From positions 1 through 64,000 of the forward strand of contig JAIYCV010000018.1 in the NCBI GenBank assembly GCA_027487845.1: 64,000 bases of DNA, in the 5' to 3' direction. The notes under the pieces are model-generated. The model was not told the DNA's origin. It ran no database searches and was given only the letters and a program-made list of their open reading frames with translations. Below, one piece after another: positions 8,415 to 15,386 of the stretch. The position numbers were made by a program, and so were the translations under genes. The DNA is from Flammeovirgaceae bacterium (GTDB lineage Bacteria; Bacteroidota; Bacteroidia; Cytophagales; Cyclobacteriaceae). How positions within the stretch are numbered: position 1 is the stretch's first letter; every line of letters starts with the position of its first letter.

Positions 8415-9338
8415 CTAATTGCCTACTCGTCTGGTTCCCGAGGCGATAGTCAAATTATTGCTAAAGAAAATCTCGGCTTCCAGAGAAAAATGATCTGATA
8501 AATCTTGATGGCTTTTATGCCATTGCTTTCTGTGTAGTTTCACCTGCTTGTTTTCACAATTTACCATCGCTCCATTGGCTCTCACCAGCACGTAATCAAT
8601 AAGTTCTTTTTTGCTGCCTGCCTCCACATGTAAATCGTTTGCTTCTCTGTCGTAGCTAAATCTTTGTTCACCTCGTATCTCTTCGTCTTTCGCATCTAAA
8701 GAAGCAAGCATAAATTCATAGCTTTCATTGTTCTCCCTGTTTATATTAAAATCACCACAAAGAATTTGCGGAACGCCTGCCTTGGCATTTGGCTTTAGTA
8801 ATCGCTGTGCAAACTCGTTACACTGAGCATGGCGAATCACAGCACCTCCGGCATTCTGCATGTGCGTTCCTGCGATTTGAATGAGTTGCCCGTTCACGTT
8901 TAACTCCACCAGTAAAGCCCCCTTCCTTGAAAAAGCATCAATCCCACTTTTATTCTTAAACGCTATCGACTTTGTTTCCTCAATAGGGTATTTGCTAAAA
9001 ATCCACAGGCCACTATTAATTTTCACGGAAAATTTCCTTTGATTGGCTGGCCCTACCGAATAATGGAACACAGGAGAGAGCAATTCTTTAATTATCTTTC
9101 TTGCCGTTGGGCAAAACGCTTCCTGAAATACAATTACATCGTACTCACTTTTTGCCAGCAGCTCGCCAATGGCGGCCGCCCGACCAGTTTTTGAAGTTAC
9201 ACCCCCAATCGGGCTCGGCAGCATGTAAATGTTCCAAGAAAGTAGTTTGATTTTTTGAGTGGAAGAATAGTTGATGGGTGATTGGGAATACACAGTCGAA
9301 GAGACCAGAAAAAAGATAACCCAAACACTGTTCTTCAT
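8415..9338 (-). CDS. Secreted sphingomyelinase-like endonuclease/exonuclease/phosphatase-family protein
   Basis: A 307-residue exported member of the DNase I/sphingomyelinase C fold. A signal peptide ends near VYSQ (residue 19). The motifs run in order: LSWNIYMLP, VIVFQEAF (metal-binding Glu), IAGTHMQ, LCGDFNIN, LIDYVLV and DLSDHFSLE (catalytic His). The WNIYMLP and THMQ variants are closer to bacterial neutral sphingomyelinases than to nucleases. The substrate is probably a phosphodiester lipid; Bacteroidetes make sphingolipids, but a host-directed role cannot be judged. It lies 74 bp downstream of the MFS gene and converges with clpX. Confidence 0.8.
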   Translation of the reverse strand: MKNSVWVIFFLVSSTVYSQSPINYSSTQKIKLLSWNIYMLPSPIGGVTSKTGRAAAIGELLAKSEYDVIVFQEAFCPTARKIIKELLSPVFHYSVGPANQRKFSVKINSGLWIFSKYPIEETKSIAFKNKSGIDAFSRKGALLVELNVNGQLIQIAGTHMQNAGGAVIRHAQCNEFAQRLLKPNAKAGVPQILCGDFNINRENNESYEFMLASLDAKDEEIRGEQRFSYDREANDLHVEAGSKKELIDYVLVRANGAMVNCENKQVKLHRKQWHKSHQDLSDHFSLEAEIFFSNNLTIASGTRRVGN

Positions 9339-9412
9339 TTCATAAAGGAAAAGAAAAGACAGGTAATCGATGTTACATGATTGTGGTCAATAAATTATCA
9401 ATTTATGAACAC

Positions 9413-10543
9413 CTAGGTGGTTTCCTTTCGATTGATGCTTAGAAATGTCATTAGAACAAAGAGCAACCCCACTACGGCTAATGCGATCCGAAGATTTTGC
9501 CAATCTGCTATGAACCCAATGATGGGAGGCCCGAACAAGAACCCGGAGTAACCAACCGTTGTTACCATGGCTAATGCAACACCAGGCGGCAGGTCCTTTG
9601 AGTTTCCCGCTATACTGTAGGCGACAGGTACAACCACCGAAAGACCCAAGCCCACAATAAAAAAACCGCAAATGGCCACAAATGAATTAATGACTGCAAT
9701 GGCTAAACATAGCCCAATAGTCGAAATTACCCCACATATTATAATAAGTTTTCTATCTCCAAATTTTATTCTGGCAGCATCTCCGATTAATCTTCCGATT
9801 GTCATAGCTAGTGCAAAAGCGAAAAGACCTATTGGAGCAAGCGCGGGGTCAGCCTTTGTTATCACTTCCATATAGTTTGTGCTCCAATCGGCCATAGCAC
9901 CTTCTCCCAGCATACAACAGAAGGCAATTAAGCCAATGCTTACCATGGCTCCGTTCGGTAGTCGAAAAAGTGGCTCAGCAGTTTTCTTGGCTTCGGGTTT
10001 ATCGTTCACTAAATGTTTTACTGACAGGTAGATTGGAACCACACACAAGAGAGATGTAATTGAAAAATGAAGAAGTAACCCAACGCTCAGCTTTGTAAAG
10101 AACGAACCTGCTAAGGCGCCTACCATCATACCAATACTAAATAATGCGTGGAAGGAAGTCATGATGGGTTTGCCCACGTGTTGCTCTACCATTACGGCTT
10201 GCGAATTCATGGAAACATCCAGCATACCGGCCGAAACGCCCAACAAAAAAAATAAAAATAGCAACCCAAAAAAGGATGGCATAATCGGGATGAAAGGGAG
10301 CAGACAGCAATACGAAACCACCGACACGATCCCGATTCTTCTACTTCCATTTTTTATTATCAACCACCCGGTAAAGGGCATGGCAAACAATGCACCAACT
10401 GAAGATGCCAGCAACGTTAACCCAACGAGACTATTGTCGATACTATAAAGCTCTTGTATGCGTGGCAACCTCGCCATGTAATTAGCGTGAGCAAATCCAT
10501 TGAGGAAGAAAATTACTTTTACAGCGATTCGGGAGGGAGGCAT
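9413..10543 (-). CDS. MFS transporter, YbjJ-like
   Basis: A 376-residue inner-membrane protein with about 12 hydrophobic segments. It carries an MFS-type loop after helix 2 (GWLIIKNGSRRIG, residues 59-71) and a second one at the repeat (GRLIGDAARIKFGDRK). The N-terminal segment FLNGFAHANYMARLPRIQ resembles YbjJ-type permeases; the substrate is unknown. It starts 9 bp after the TOPRIM-like gene, so it is probably the last member of the zapA-rny-AAA-TOPRIM transcript. Whether it has anything to do with that pair is open. Confidence 0.82.
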   Translation of the reverse strand: MPPSRIAVKVIFFLNGFAHANYMARLPRIQELYSIDNSLVGLTLLASSVGALFAMPFTGWLIIKNGSRRIGIVSVVSYCCLLPFIPIMPSFFGLLFLFFLLGVSAGMLDVSMNSQAVMVEQHVGKPIMTSFHALFSIGMMVGALAGSFFTKLSVGLLLHFSITSLLCVVPIYLSVKHLVNDKPEAKKTAEPLFRLPNGAMVSIGLIAFCCMLGEGAMADWSTNYMEVITKADPALAPIGLFAFALAMTIGRLIGDAARIKFGDRKLIIICGVISTIGLCLAIAVINSFVAICGFFIVGLGLSVVVPVAYSIAGNSKDLPPGVALAMVTTVGYSGFLFGPPIIGFIADWQNLRIALAVVGLLFVLMTFLSINRKETT

Positions 10544-10552
10544 ATCATCGAG

Positions 10553-11191
10553 CTAAATTCTTTCTGATTTTAAAGCTGAGAAAGCCTGTAGCAAAAAGCT
10601 TTTCAATGGATCTAGTGAGGCAGAATAAAGATTCCAAAGTTCGGGATTAGCAAAGAAATAATCACCTAGCTTGAATTTTTCTTTTTCTGACCTGCTTTTT
10701 GGGAAAGCATCAATGTAAGAATATATCTTCGATTTTCTAATGGGCAAATTATAAATCACTTTGGCATCTGGAAGATTGTGTTTAGCAATACAATCCTCAT
10801 AAGCCGTGAAGCATTTTAGCAATCCATTATGCTTTTGATTGACTATTGCCTCCAAGAGAGTTTCAAAATCCCCATCTGTTTCATTATTGGGAAAAAGAAA
10901 AAGGTCAAAAATGAGCGCGTTCTTGGACTTGATTGCTTCAATGTCTATTCGCCTTTTAGTATAACCACCCTGATTCGATGGGTGATCTGCGTCCAATATA
11001 ACCAAATTGATTCCCCCGAAATCAGAGTTTTCAATGAATGTGTTGTTAACTGTCTCAATATTGGTCCAACCTTTTAAATCAATAAATTCGAAAGATACAG
11101 TTGCGTTTAGATGACCTTCCTTTAGCAAGAATTCAATATACGCTTTTAGAAAAATCTTATCACCTTTTCCTTCAACGAAGATTTTTATCAT
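10553..11191 (-). CDS. DUF3226-like TOPRIM-fold protein, partner of the AAA ATPase
   Basis: A 212-residue protein with a TOPRIM-like pattern: FVEGKGD with Glu7 in the first strand, then LVILDADH with Asp67 and Asp69. These are the metal-binding acidic residues of OLD nucleases and topoisomerase/primase domains. The overall look fits DUF3226. The ATG follows the TAA of the ATPase gene with no gap, which indicates strict translational coupling. The ATPase plus separate TOPRIM protein resembles a split OLD nuclease and the PARIS AriA/AriB pair, although AriB is DUF4435. A nuclease or RNase effector role is inference. Confidence 0.65.
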   Translation of the reverse strand: MIKIFVEGKGDKIFLKAYIEFLLKEGHLNATVSFEFIDLKGWTNIETVNNTFIENSDFGGINLVILDADHPSNQGGYTKRRIDIEAIKSKNALIFDLFLFPNNETDGDFETLLEAIVNQKHNGLLKCFTAYEDCIAKHNLPDAKVIYNLPIRKSKIYSYIDAFPKSRSEKEKFKLGDYFFANPELWNLYSASLDPLKSFLLQAFSALKSERI

Positions 11192-12256
11192 TTATCTGAA
11201 TTCTATATCCTGCTGAATTGAGAAATCAAGTTTTTCAAAATCATATTCATAGACTAAGGTATTATCTCCGGATTTTCTGATGGTATAACTTTTAACTGAT
11301 TCTTTAAAGTCACTCATCTCTGTGTCTACGACTTCTGCTAAGTTTTTAAGAGTCTCATAATTATGAGTGGTGCAAAAAAGTTGAACATTGTAAAATTTAC
11401 ACCCTTCTATAATAGCCTTCCACATGGTTTTCTGGGCACTAAAGTGAAGTCCATTATCAATTTCATCAATAAGAACTATTCCGCCTTTAGCATCGGGCAT
11501 AGTCAAAAGAATTGACAATAAGCGTTTCATTCCATCTCCCAAAAGGTTTATTGGAATCAATCTTGATAAACCTATATCGATGAAAATTATGCCACCTGTG
11601 CCAAGTGAGATACTTTGTATGGCTGGATCAACTTTATTAAGGACATTGACAATTGATGATAATTGTTTGGTAATAATTAAATCCTCTAATTTCTTTTCAA
11701 GATTTAATGCGGTGGTCCAACGTGGAGGCAAAAGGGTGGTTCTAAATTTTTCAACATAGTTTTTTGCATATTCAACCAAAAATGACCCCTGCGAGAAGAT
11801 CAATTTCGAATCCATGGAAACCTTTTGCTTGTGAACCTCTTTATAAGTTGAGTGAAGACTCAATTCAGTTATGGCATCAGAAATGAAACTAGAATCTAAG
11901 GATGAATTATTAATTTGCTTAATATCTCTATTGGAATTCTTATTCGGTTTGATGATTAGTTCACGAAAATGATCGCTTTGATCATAGGTTCCGCTGAGGC
12001 GAAGGGAAGAATTGTAATCAAGATTATTGAAAATGTATCGAAAATCCTCAACATCATTTAAAATGAGATCTCTTTGATTACTTATTTTTAGTATGATCTC
12101 GGGATTCGTCATTCCGCCAAGAAGAAAAATTGACTCAAGAGCAGAAGTCTTTCCTGAGTTATTTTTGCCAACAAAAATATTTACTCGGCCAAAATTGCTC
12201 ATTCTCAATTCTGAAATACCTCGAAAACCTTCTATATCGATGCTCTTTAAATGCAT
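11192..12256 (-). CDS. AAA15-family ATPase of an OLD/PARIS-like pair
   Basis: A 354-residue ABC/SMC-like ATPase. Walker A is GKNNSGKT (30-37), an ABC-type signature LGDGMKRL lies at 239-246, Walker B VLIDEIDNGLH at 261-271, and the H-loop TTHN at 296-299. The start IDIEGFRGI is the classic opening of this group. There is no TOPRIM domain in the chain; that function is supplied by the next gene. The start lies 15 bp after the rny stop. Comparable ATPases occur in anti-phage systems (Gabija, PARIS, retron Ec78-like) but also in uncharacterised housekeeping pairs. Confidence 0.8.
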   Translation of the reverse strand: MHLKSIDIEGFRGISELRMSNFGRVNIFVGKNNSGKTSALESIFLLGGMTNPEIILKISNQRDLILNDVEDFRYIFNNLDYNSSLRLSGTYDQSDHFRELIIKPNKNSNRDIKQINNSSLDSSFISDAITELSLHSTYKEVHKQKVSMDSKLIFSQGSFLVEYAKNYVEKFRTTLLPPRWTTALNLEKKLEDLIITKQLSSIVNVLNKVDPAIQSISLGTGGIIFIDIGLSRLIPINLLGDGMKRLLSILLTMPDAKGGIVLIDEIDNGLHFSAQKTMWKAIIEGCKFYNVQLFCTTHNYETLKNLAEVVDTEMSDFKESVKSYTIRKSGDNTLVYEYDFEKLDFSIQQDIEFR

Positions 12257-12271
12257 TTTTTTAATTTAATT

Positions 12272-13837
12272 CTACTTCGCATACGCCACACTTCTCATTT
12301 CCCTAATCACAGTCACCTTGATTTGCCCAGGATACTGCATGTCTTTTTCTATCTTTTGTGAGATGTCAAAGCTCAATTGGCTGGCGCGTTCATCGGTAGC
12401 TTTTTCAGCATCTACAATAACGCGCAATTCGCGGCCTGCTTGTATGGCATAACATTTCTCTACCCCATCAAAGCTCAATCCCACTTGCTCTAGATCTTTC
12501 AAGCGCTTGATGTATTGTTCCATCACCTCTCTTCTCGCACCGGGTCTTGCCCCGCTAATGGCATCACACGATTGTATGATGGGAGAAAGAATATTGGTCA
12601 TTTCAATTTCATCGTGGTGGGCACCAATGGCATTGCACACTATCGGATGTTCTTTATACTTAATTGCCAGCTCCATACCCACAATGGCATGTGGCTTTTC
12701 TAGTTCTTCTGGCCACACTTTTCCTATATCGTGCAGTAACCCTGCCCGCTTTGCTTGTTTCACGTTAAGTCCTAGTTCGGCAGCCATGATGGCACAGAGG
12801 TTGGCAACTTCGCGCGAGTGCTGCAATAAGTTTTGACCATAAGACGAGCGGAAGCGCATCCTTCCGACCATCTTAATCAATTCTGGAGCAAGCCCGTGAA
12901 TTCCAAGATCAATAACTGTGCGTTCGCCAATCTCGATAATCTCATCGTCAATATTCTTAGTTGTTTTGGCAACGATCTCCTCGATGCGAGCAGGGTGAAT
13001 ACGTCCATCCTGCACCAATCGGTGAAGTGATAACCTGGCGATTTCTCTTCGTACAGGATCAAAGCCCGAAATGATAATGGCTTCTGGAGTATCATCCACA
13101 ATAATCTCTACACCTGTGGCCGCTTCTAGCGCACGAATGTTTCTGCCTTCCCTACCGATGATTTTTCCTTTAATGTCGTCACTTTCAATATTGAAGATGG
13201 ATACACAATTTTCAACTGCGTGCTCGGTTGCCGTGCGCTGAATGGTTTCGATAACAATCTTTTTGGCCTCTTTCGTAGCAGTGAGCTTAGCCTCTTCCAT
13301 GATGTCTTTAATGTAAGAACTTGCCTTTGTATTGGCTTCTTCCTTCATCGACTCGATTAATTGATCTCTGGCTTGGTCGGCACTTAGTTTTGAAATTCCT
13401 TCCAACACAGCCACTTTTTGAGCGTTGAACTTATCAAGTTCTTCCTTTCTCTTTTTAACTAATTCGTGTTGTTGAGCCAAGCTTCTTTTCTCTTCATCTA
13501 AATCAGTTTCTTTCTTTTTCACCTGCTCCAGCTCTTTCGAAAGTTGCGTTTCGCGCTGTTTGATTTTTTGCTCGTTGCTGATGATTTGATTTTTCTTGCG
13601 ATTTGCCTCTTCTTCAAACTCCTGCTTCATCTTTAGGAGCTTTTCTTTGGCATCTAAGATTCTGTCTTTTTTGATGTTCTCTGCTTGAAGTTCTGCTTCT
13701 TTAATGATCAGCGAAGCTTTAGAGGTGGCATTTTGCTCCGTCTTTTTGATTTTACGTTTATACAGCACGTTGCCGACAAGAAAACTTCCTGCAGCCGTAC
13801 TGACAAGGGCCGCGATTACTATTATTATAATATCCAT
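12272..13837 (-). CDS. rny: Ribonuclease Y
   Basis: Membrane-anchored endoribonuclease that starts mRNA decay. One N-terminal hydrophobic helix (residues 2-22) is followed by a long Lys/Glu-rich coiled coil (about 30-150), a KH domain ([15 protein letters not shown]) and an HD domain ([12 protein letters not shown]). The 521-residue length is normal. The ATG at 13835-13837 (MDIIIIV) is the family start; upstream in-frame codons lie in the intergenic region. It follows zapA on the same strand, a common order in Bacteroidetes, but here it is trailed by the ATPase/TOPRIM pair. Confidence 0.95.
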   Translation of the reverse strand: MDIIIIVIAALVSTAAGSFLVGNVLYKRKIKKTEQNATSKASLIIKEAELQAENIKKDRILDAKEKLLKMKQEFEEEANRKKNQIISNEQKIKQRETQLSKELEQVKKKETDLDEEKRSLAQQHELVKKRKEELDKFNAQKVAVLEGISKLSADQARDQLIESMKEEANTKASSYIKDIMEEAKLTATKEAKKIVIETIQRTATEHAVENCVSIFNIESDDIKGKIIGREGRNIRALEAATGVEIIVDDTPEAIIISGFDPVRREIARLSLHRLVQDGRIHPARIEEIVAKTTKNIDDEIIEIGERTVIDLGIHGLAPELIKMVGRMRFRSSYGQNLLQHSREVANLCAIMAAELGLNVKQAKRAGLLHDIGKVWPEELEKPHAIVGMELAIKYKEHPIVCNAIGAHHDEIEMTNILSPIIQSCDAISGARPGARREVMEQYIKRLKDLEQVGLSFDGVEKCYAIQAGRELRVIVDAEKATDERASQLSFDISQKIEKDMQYPGQIKVTVIREMRSVAYAK

Positions 13838-13906
13838 TTTAAAAATGTTAGGTGTATAAAAACACCCGAATTGGCCAATCGGCCACAAAAGGCAGGATTG
13901 AAAGGA

Positions 13907-14191
13907 CTAGAGAGCTTGAGAAACTAGCTGATTAAGGTGGTTCATCTTTTCCACCACAGTTTGGTCGATGACTTGCAGATTTTCATCGTCTGCCAGTTTA
14001 TCTATTAAACAATCGAAGGCGGCCATGGCCAACAGATCTTGTTTATCATCTATTCCGAACTGCTCCCGATAGTGTTTGATCTTCTCATTGAGCAACTTTC
14101 CTGCTGACCGCAACCTTTCTTCGTCCTTGCGCTTCACCTTCATGGGGTATTCGCGGTCTGCTATTTTGATCTTAATAGAAAGTTCTTCCAT
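13907..14191 (-). CDS. zapA: ZapA-like cell division protein
   Basis: A 94-residue protein that in other bacteria bundles FtsZ protofilaments. It has the ZapA pattern: short N-terminal strands (IKIKIADREYPMKV), then a helical dimerisation region with LLAMAAFDCLIDKL and a C-terminal coiled coil. I chose the ATG at 14189-14191 (MEELSIK); an ATG 33 bp upstream would overlap the preceding gene. It lies between a coiled-coil protein and rny. Confidence 0.85.
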   Translation of the reverse strand: MEELSIKIKIADREYPMKVKRKDEERLRSAGKLLNEKIKHYREQFGIDDKQDLLAMAAFDCLIDKLADDENLQVIDQTVVEKMNHLNQLVSQAL

Positions 14192-14199
14192 GTATCGGG

Positions 14200-14496
14200 T
14201 TATCTGCTTAAGTGTGCTATGCACTTGTCGATTTCTCGAATATACTCTTCTACTTTCCTTTTCAACTCCGTGGCACTTCCGTCTTCCGGGTTAATTTGGT
14301 CTACAATTTTAGTGATTTTAATCTGATTTTTAAAATTATGCAACTGCTCATCCCTCGCCTTGAGGTTATCTTTCAGATCGTGTGTTTCCAATTTGAGGCT
14401 ACGAATTTCTTCTTTCAATGATTTGTGTTCATTGAGAAGGACTAGGATTTTTCGTTCCAACCCACTCAGGCTAGTTTTTAATGCTTCTTGATCCAT
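14200..14496 (-). CDS. Small coiled-coil protein upstream of zapA
   Basis: A 98-residue protein that is almost entirely heptad-patterned (residues 5-65) with a charged C-terminal helix. No enzyme motif is visible. It stands 8 bp before zapA on the same strand, a position where Bacteroidetes often have a short coiled-coil protein, so a role with ZapA at the division site (ZapB-like) is plausible but not shown. Confidence 0.7.
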   Translation of the reverse strand: MDQEALKTSLSGLERKILVLLNEHKSLKEEIRSLKLETHDLKDNLKARDEQLHNFKNQIKITKIVDQINPEDGSATELKRKVEEYIREIDKCIAHLSR

Positions 14497-14617
14497 GAGT
14501 GAAATTTAAGACTTATATTTTAATTGGCAATAGTTCAGAGAAACAACATTGAAGAAGCAAGTTATCAAGACGAAGCCAGAATTGTTTATCTTTACTTGTT
14601 ATTAAAACCAATGTACT

Positions 14618-14863
14618 ATGAACATAGCGCTAAAAAAGATAGAGCTCATAGAATGGCTGGTAAGGCTGCAAGATGAGAGCCTTATCCAACGGATAGAGAA
14701 CTTAAAAACGAGCTCTGCCAAAGACAGGTATGAACAGAGAACACCAAAAACAATCGATGAGCTACAAACAAGATTGGATAAATCGGCAAAAGATATTAGT
14801 GTGGGAATGGTCCATTCACAACAAGAGGTAGAAGACTACTTTGAGACTAAGTTTAAGTTGTGA
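14618..14863 (+). CDS. Antitoxin of a ParE/RelE-type module (module 1)
   Basis: An 81-residue charged helical protein beginning with a KIELIEWLVRLQDESLIQRI segment, typical of Bacteroidetes addiction-module antitoxins. The C-terminal half, with HSQQEVEDYFETKF, is the likely toxin-binding tail. Its TGA overlaps the GTG start of the toxin by four bases (GTGA). Expression is probably autoregulated, as in other such modules. It lies opposite to pheT and zapA, between genes that are usually neighbours, so it looks inserted. Confidence 0.8.
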   Translation: MNIALKKIELIEWLVRLQDESLIQRIENLKTSSAKDRYEQRTPKTIDELQTRLDKSAKDISVGMVHSQQEVEDYFETKFKL

Positions 14864-15168
14864 AAAAGGCTCACGTTGTCTGGTCAGCCTCGGCATTGGT
14901 AGATCTAGAGACAATCCATGATTTTATTTCAGAAAAATCACAACAGGCAGCTCAGAAAATTACCTTGGCCATTTTGGCTAGAGCGAAGCAACTAGAAACT
15001 TTTCCGGAGTCTGGCAACAAACAAGAAGTAGTCAGTGATGCAAGAGAATATAGGTACCTAGTCGAGGGCAATTATAAGATGATTTACAGCTATCGCGCAG
15101 TTGCCCAAGCAGTATATATAGAAATGATCTTTGATATGCGCTACAATTCTGGCGGTCTTAAAATCTAG
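14860..15168 (+). CDS. ParE/RelE-type toxin (module 1)
   Basis: A 102-residue RelE/ParE-superfamily toxin starting at GTG. Family features are the early VVWSASALVDLETIHDFI helix, REYRYLVEGNYKMIYSYR in the central strands and VYIEMIFDMRYN at the end. Relatives either cleave ribosome-bound mRNA or poison gyrase; the sequence does not decide. It is followed by a 103-bp inverted-repeat element. Confidence 0.85.
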   Translation: MKKAHVVWSASALVDLETIHDFISEKSQQAAQKITLAILARAKQLETFPESGNKQEVVSDAREYRYLVEGNYKMIYSYRAVAQAVYIEMIFDMRYNSGGLKI

Positions 15169-15198
15169 GTATCGTCTCCTTTTTCGGAAGCCTCTTTT

Positions 15199-15301
15199 TA
15201 AGGGGAGTTCTAAAAATTCAATTTTTCGCTTTTACAACCTCATTCCTGTTTCCCCAGAGGGAAAATGATTAGCGGAAATTGAATTTTTAGAACTCCCTTA
15301 A
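15199..15301. repeat. 103-bp inverted-repeat element (MITE-like)
   Basis: Arms of about 30 bp, 15199-15230 and 15271-15301, are near-perfect reverse complements: each outer end reads TTAAGGG, then AGTTCTAAAAATTCAATTT. They differ by an extra G and by TTTTTCG against TTTCCG. The centre of about 40 bases is unpaired. There is no open reading frame. The outermost TTAA could be a target duplication. It occupies most of the 218-bp gap between the toxin and pheT; the rest of that gap shows nothing recognisable. Confidence 0.8.
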
Positions 15302-15386
15302 GTACAAGTCAAAGCTCACCCCTAGCTCTTGCCTAACTTCTTCCCGTTTATGTGGCGAGATGCAGCCTCGCATGACGCATACAAAA

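Noticed and set aside
15169-15386. Insertion sequence or pseudogene of a transposase next to toxin module 1
   Set aside because: No open frame or transposase fragment; only the 103-bp inverted repeat is present.
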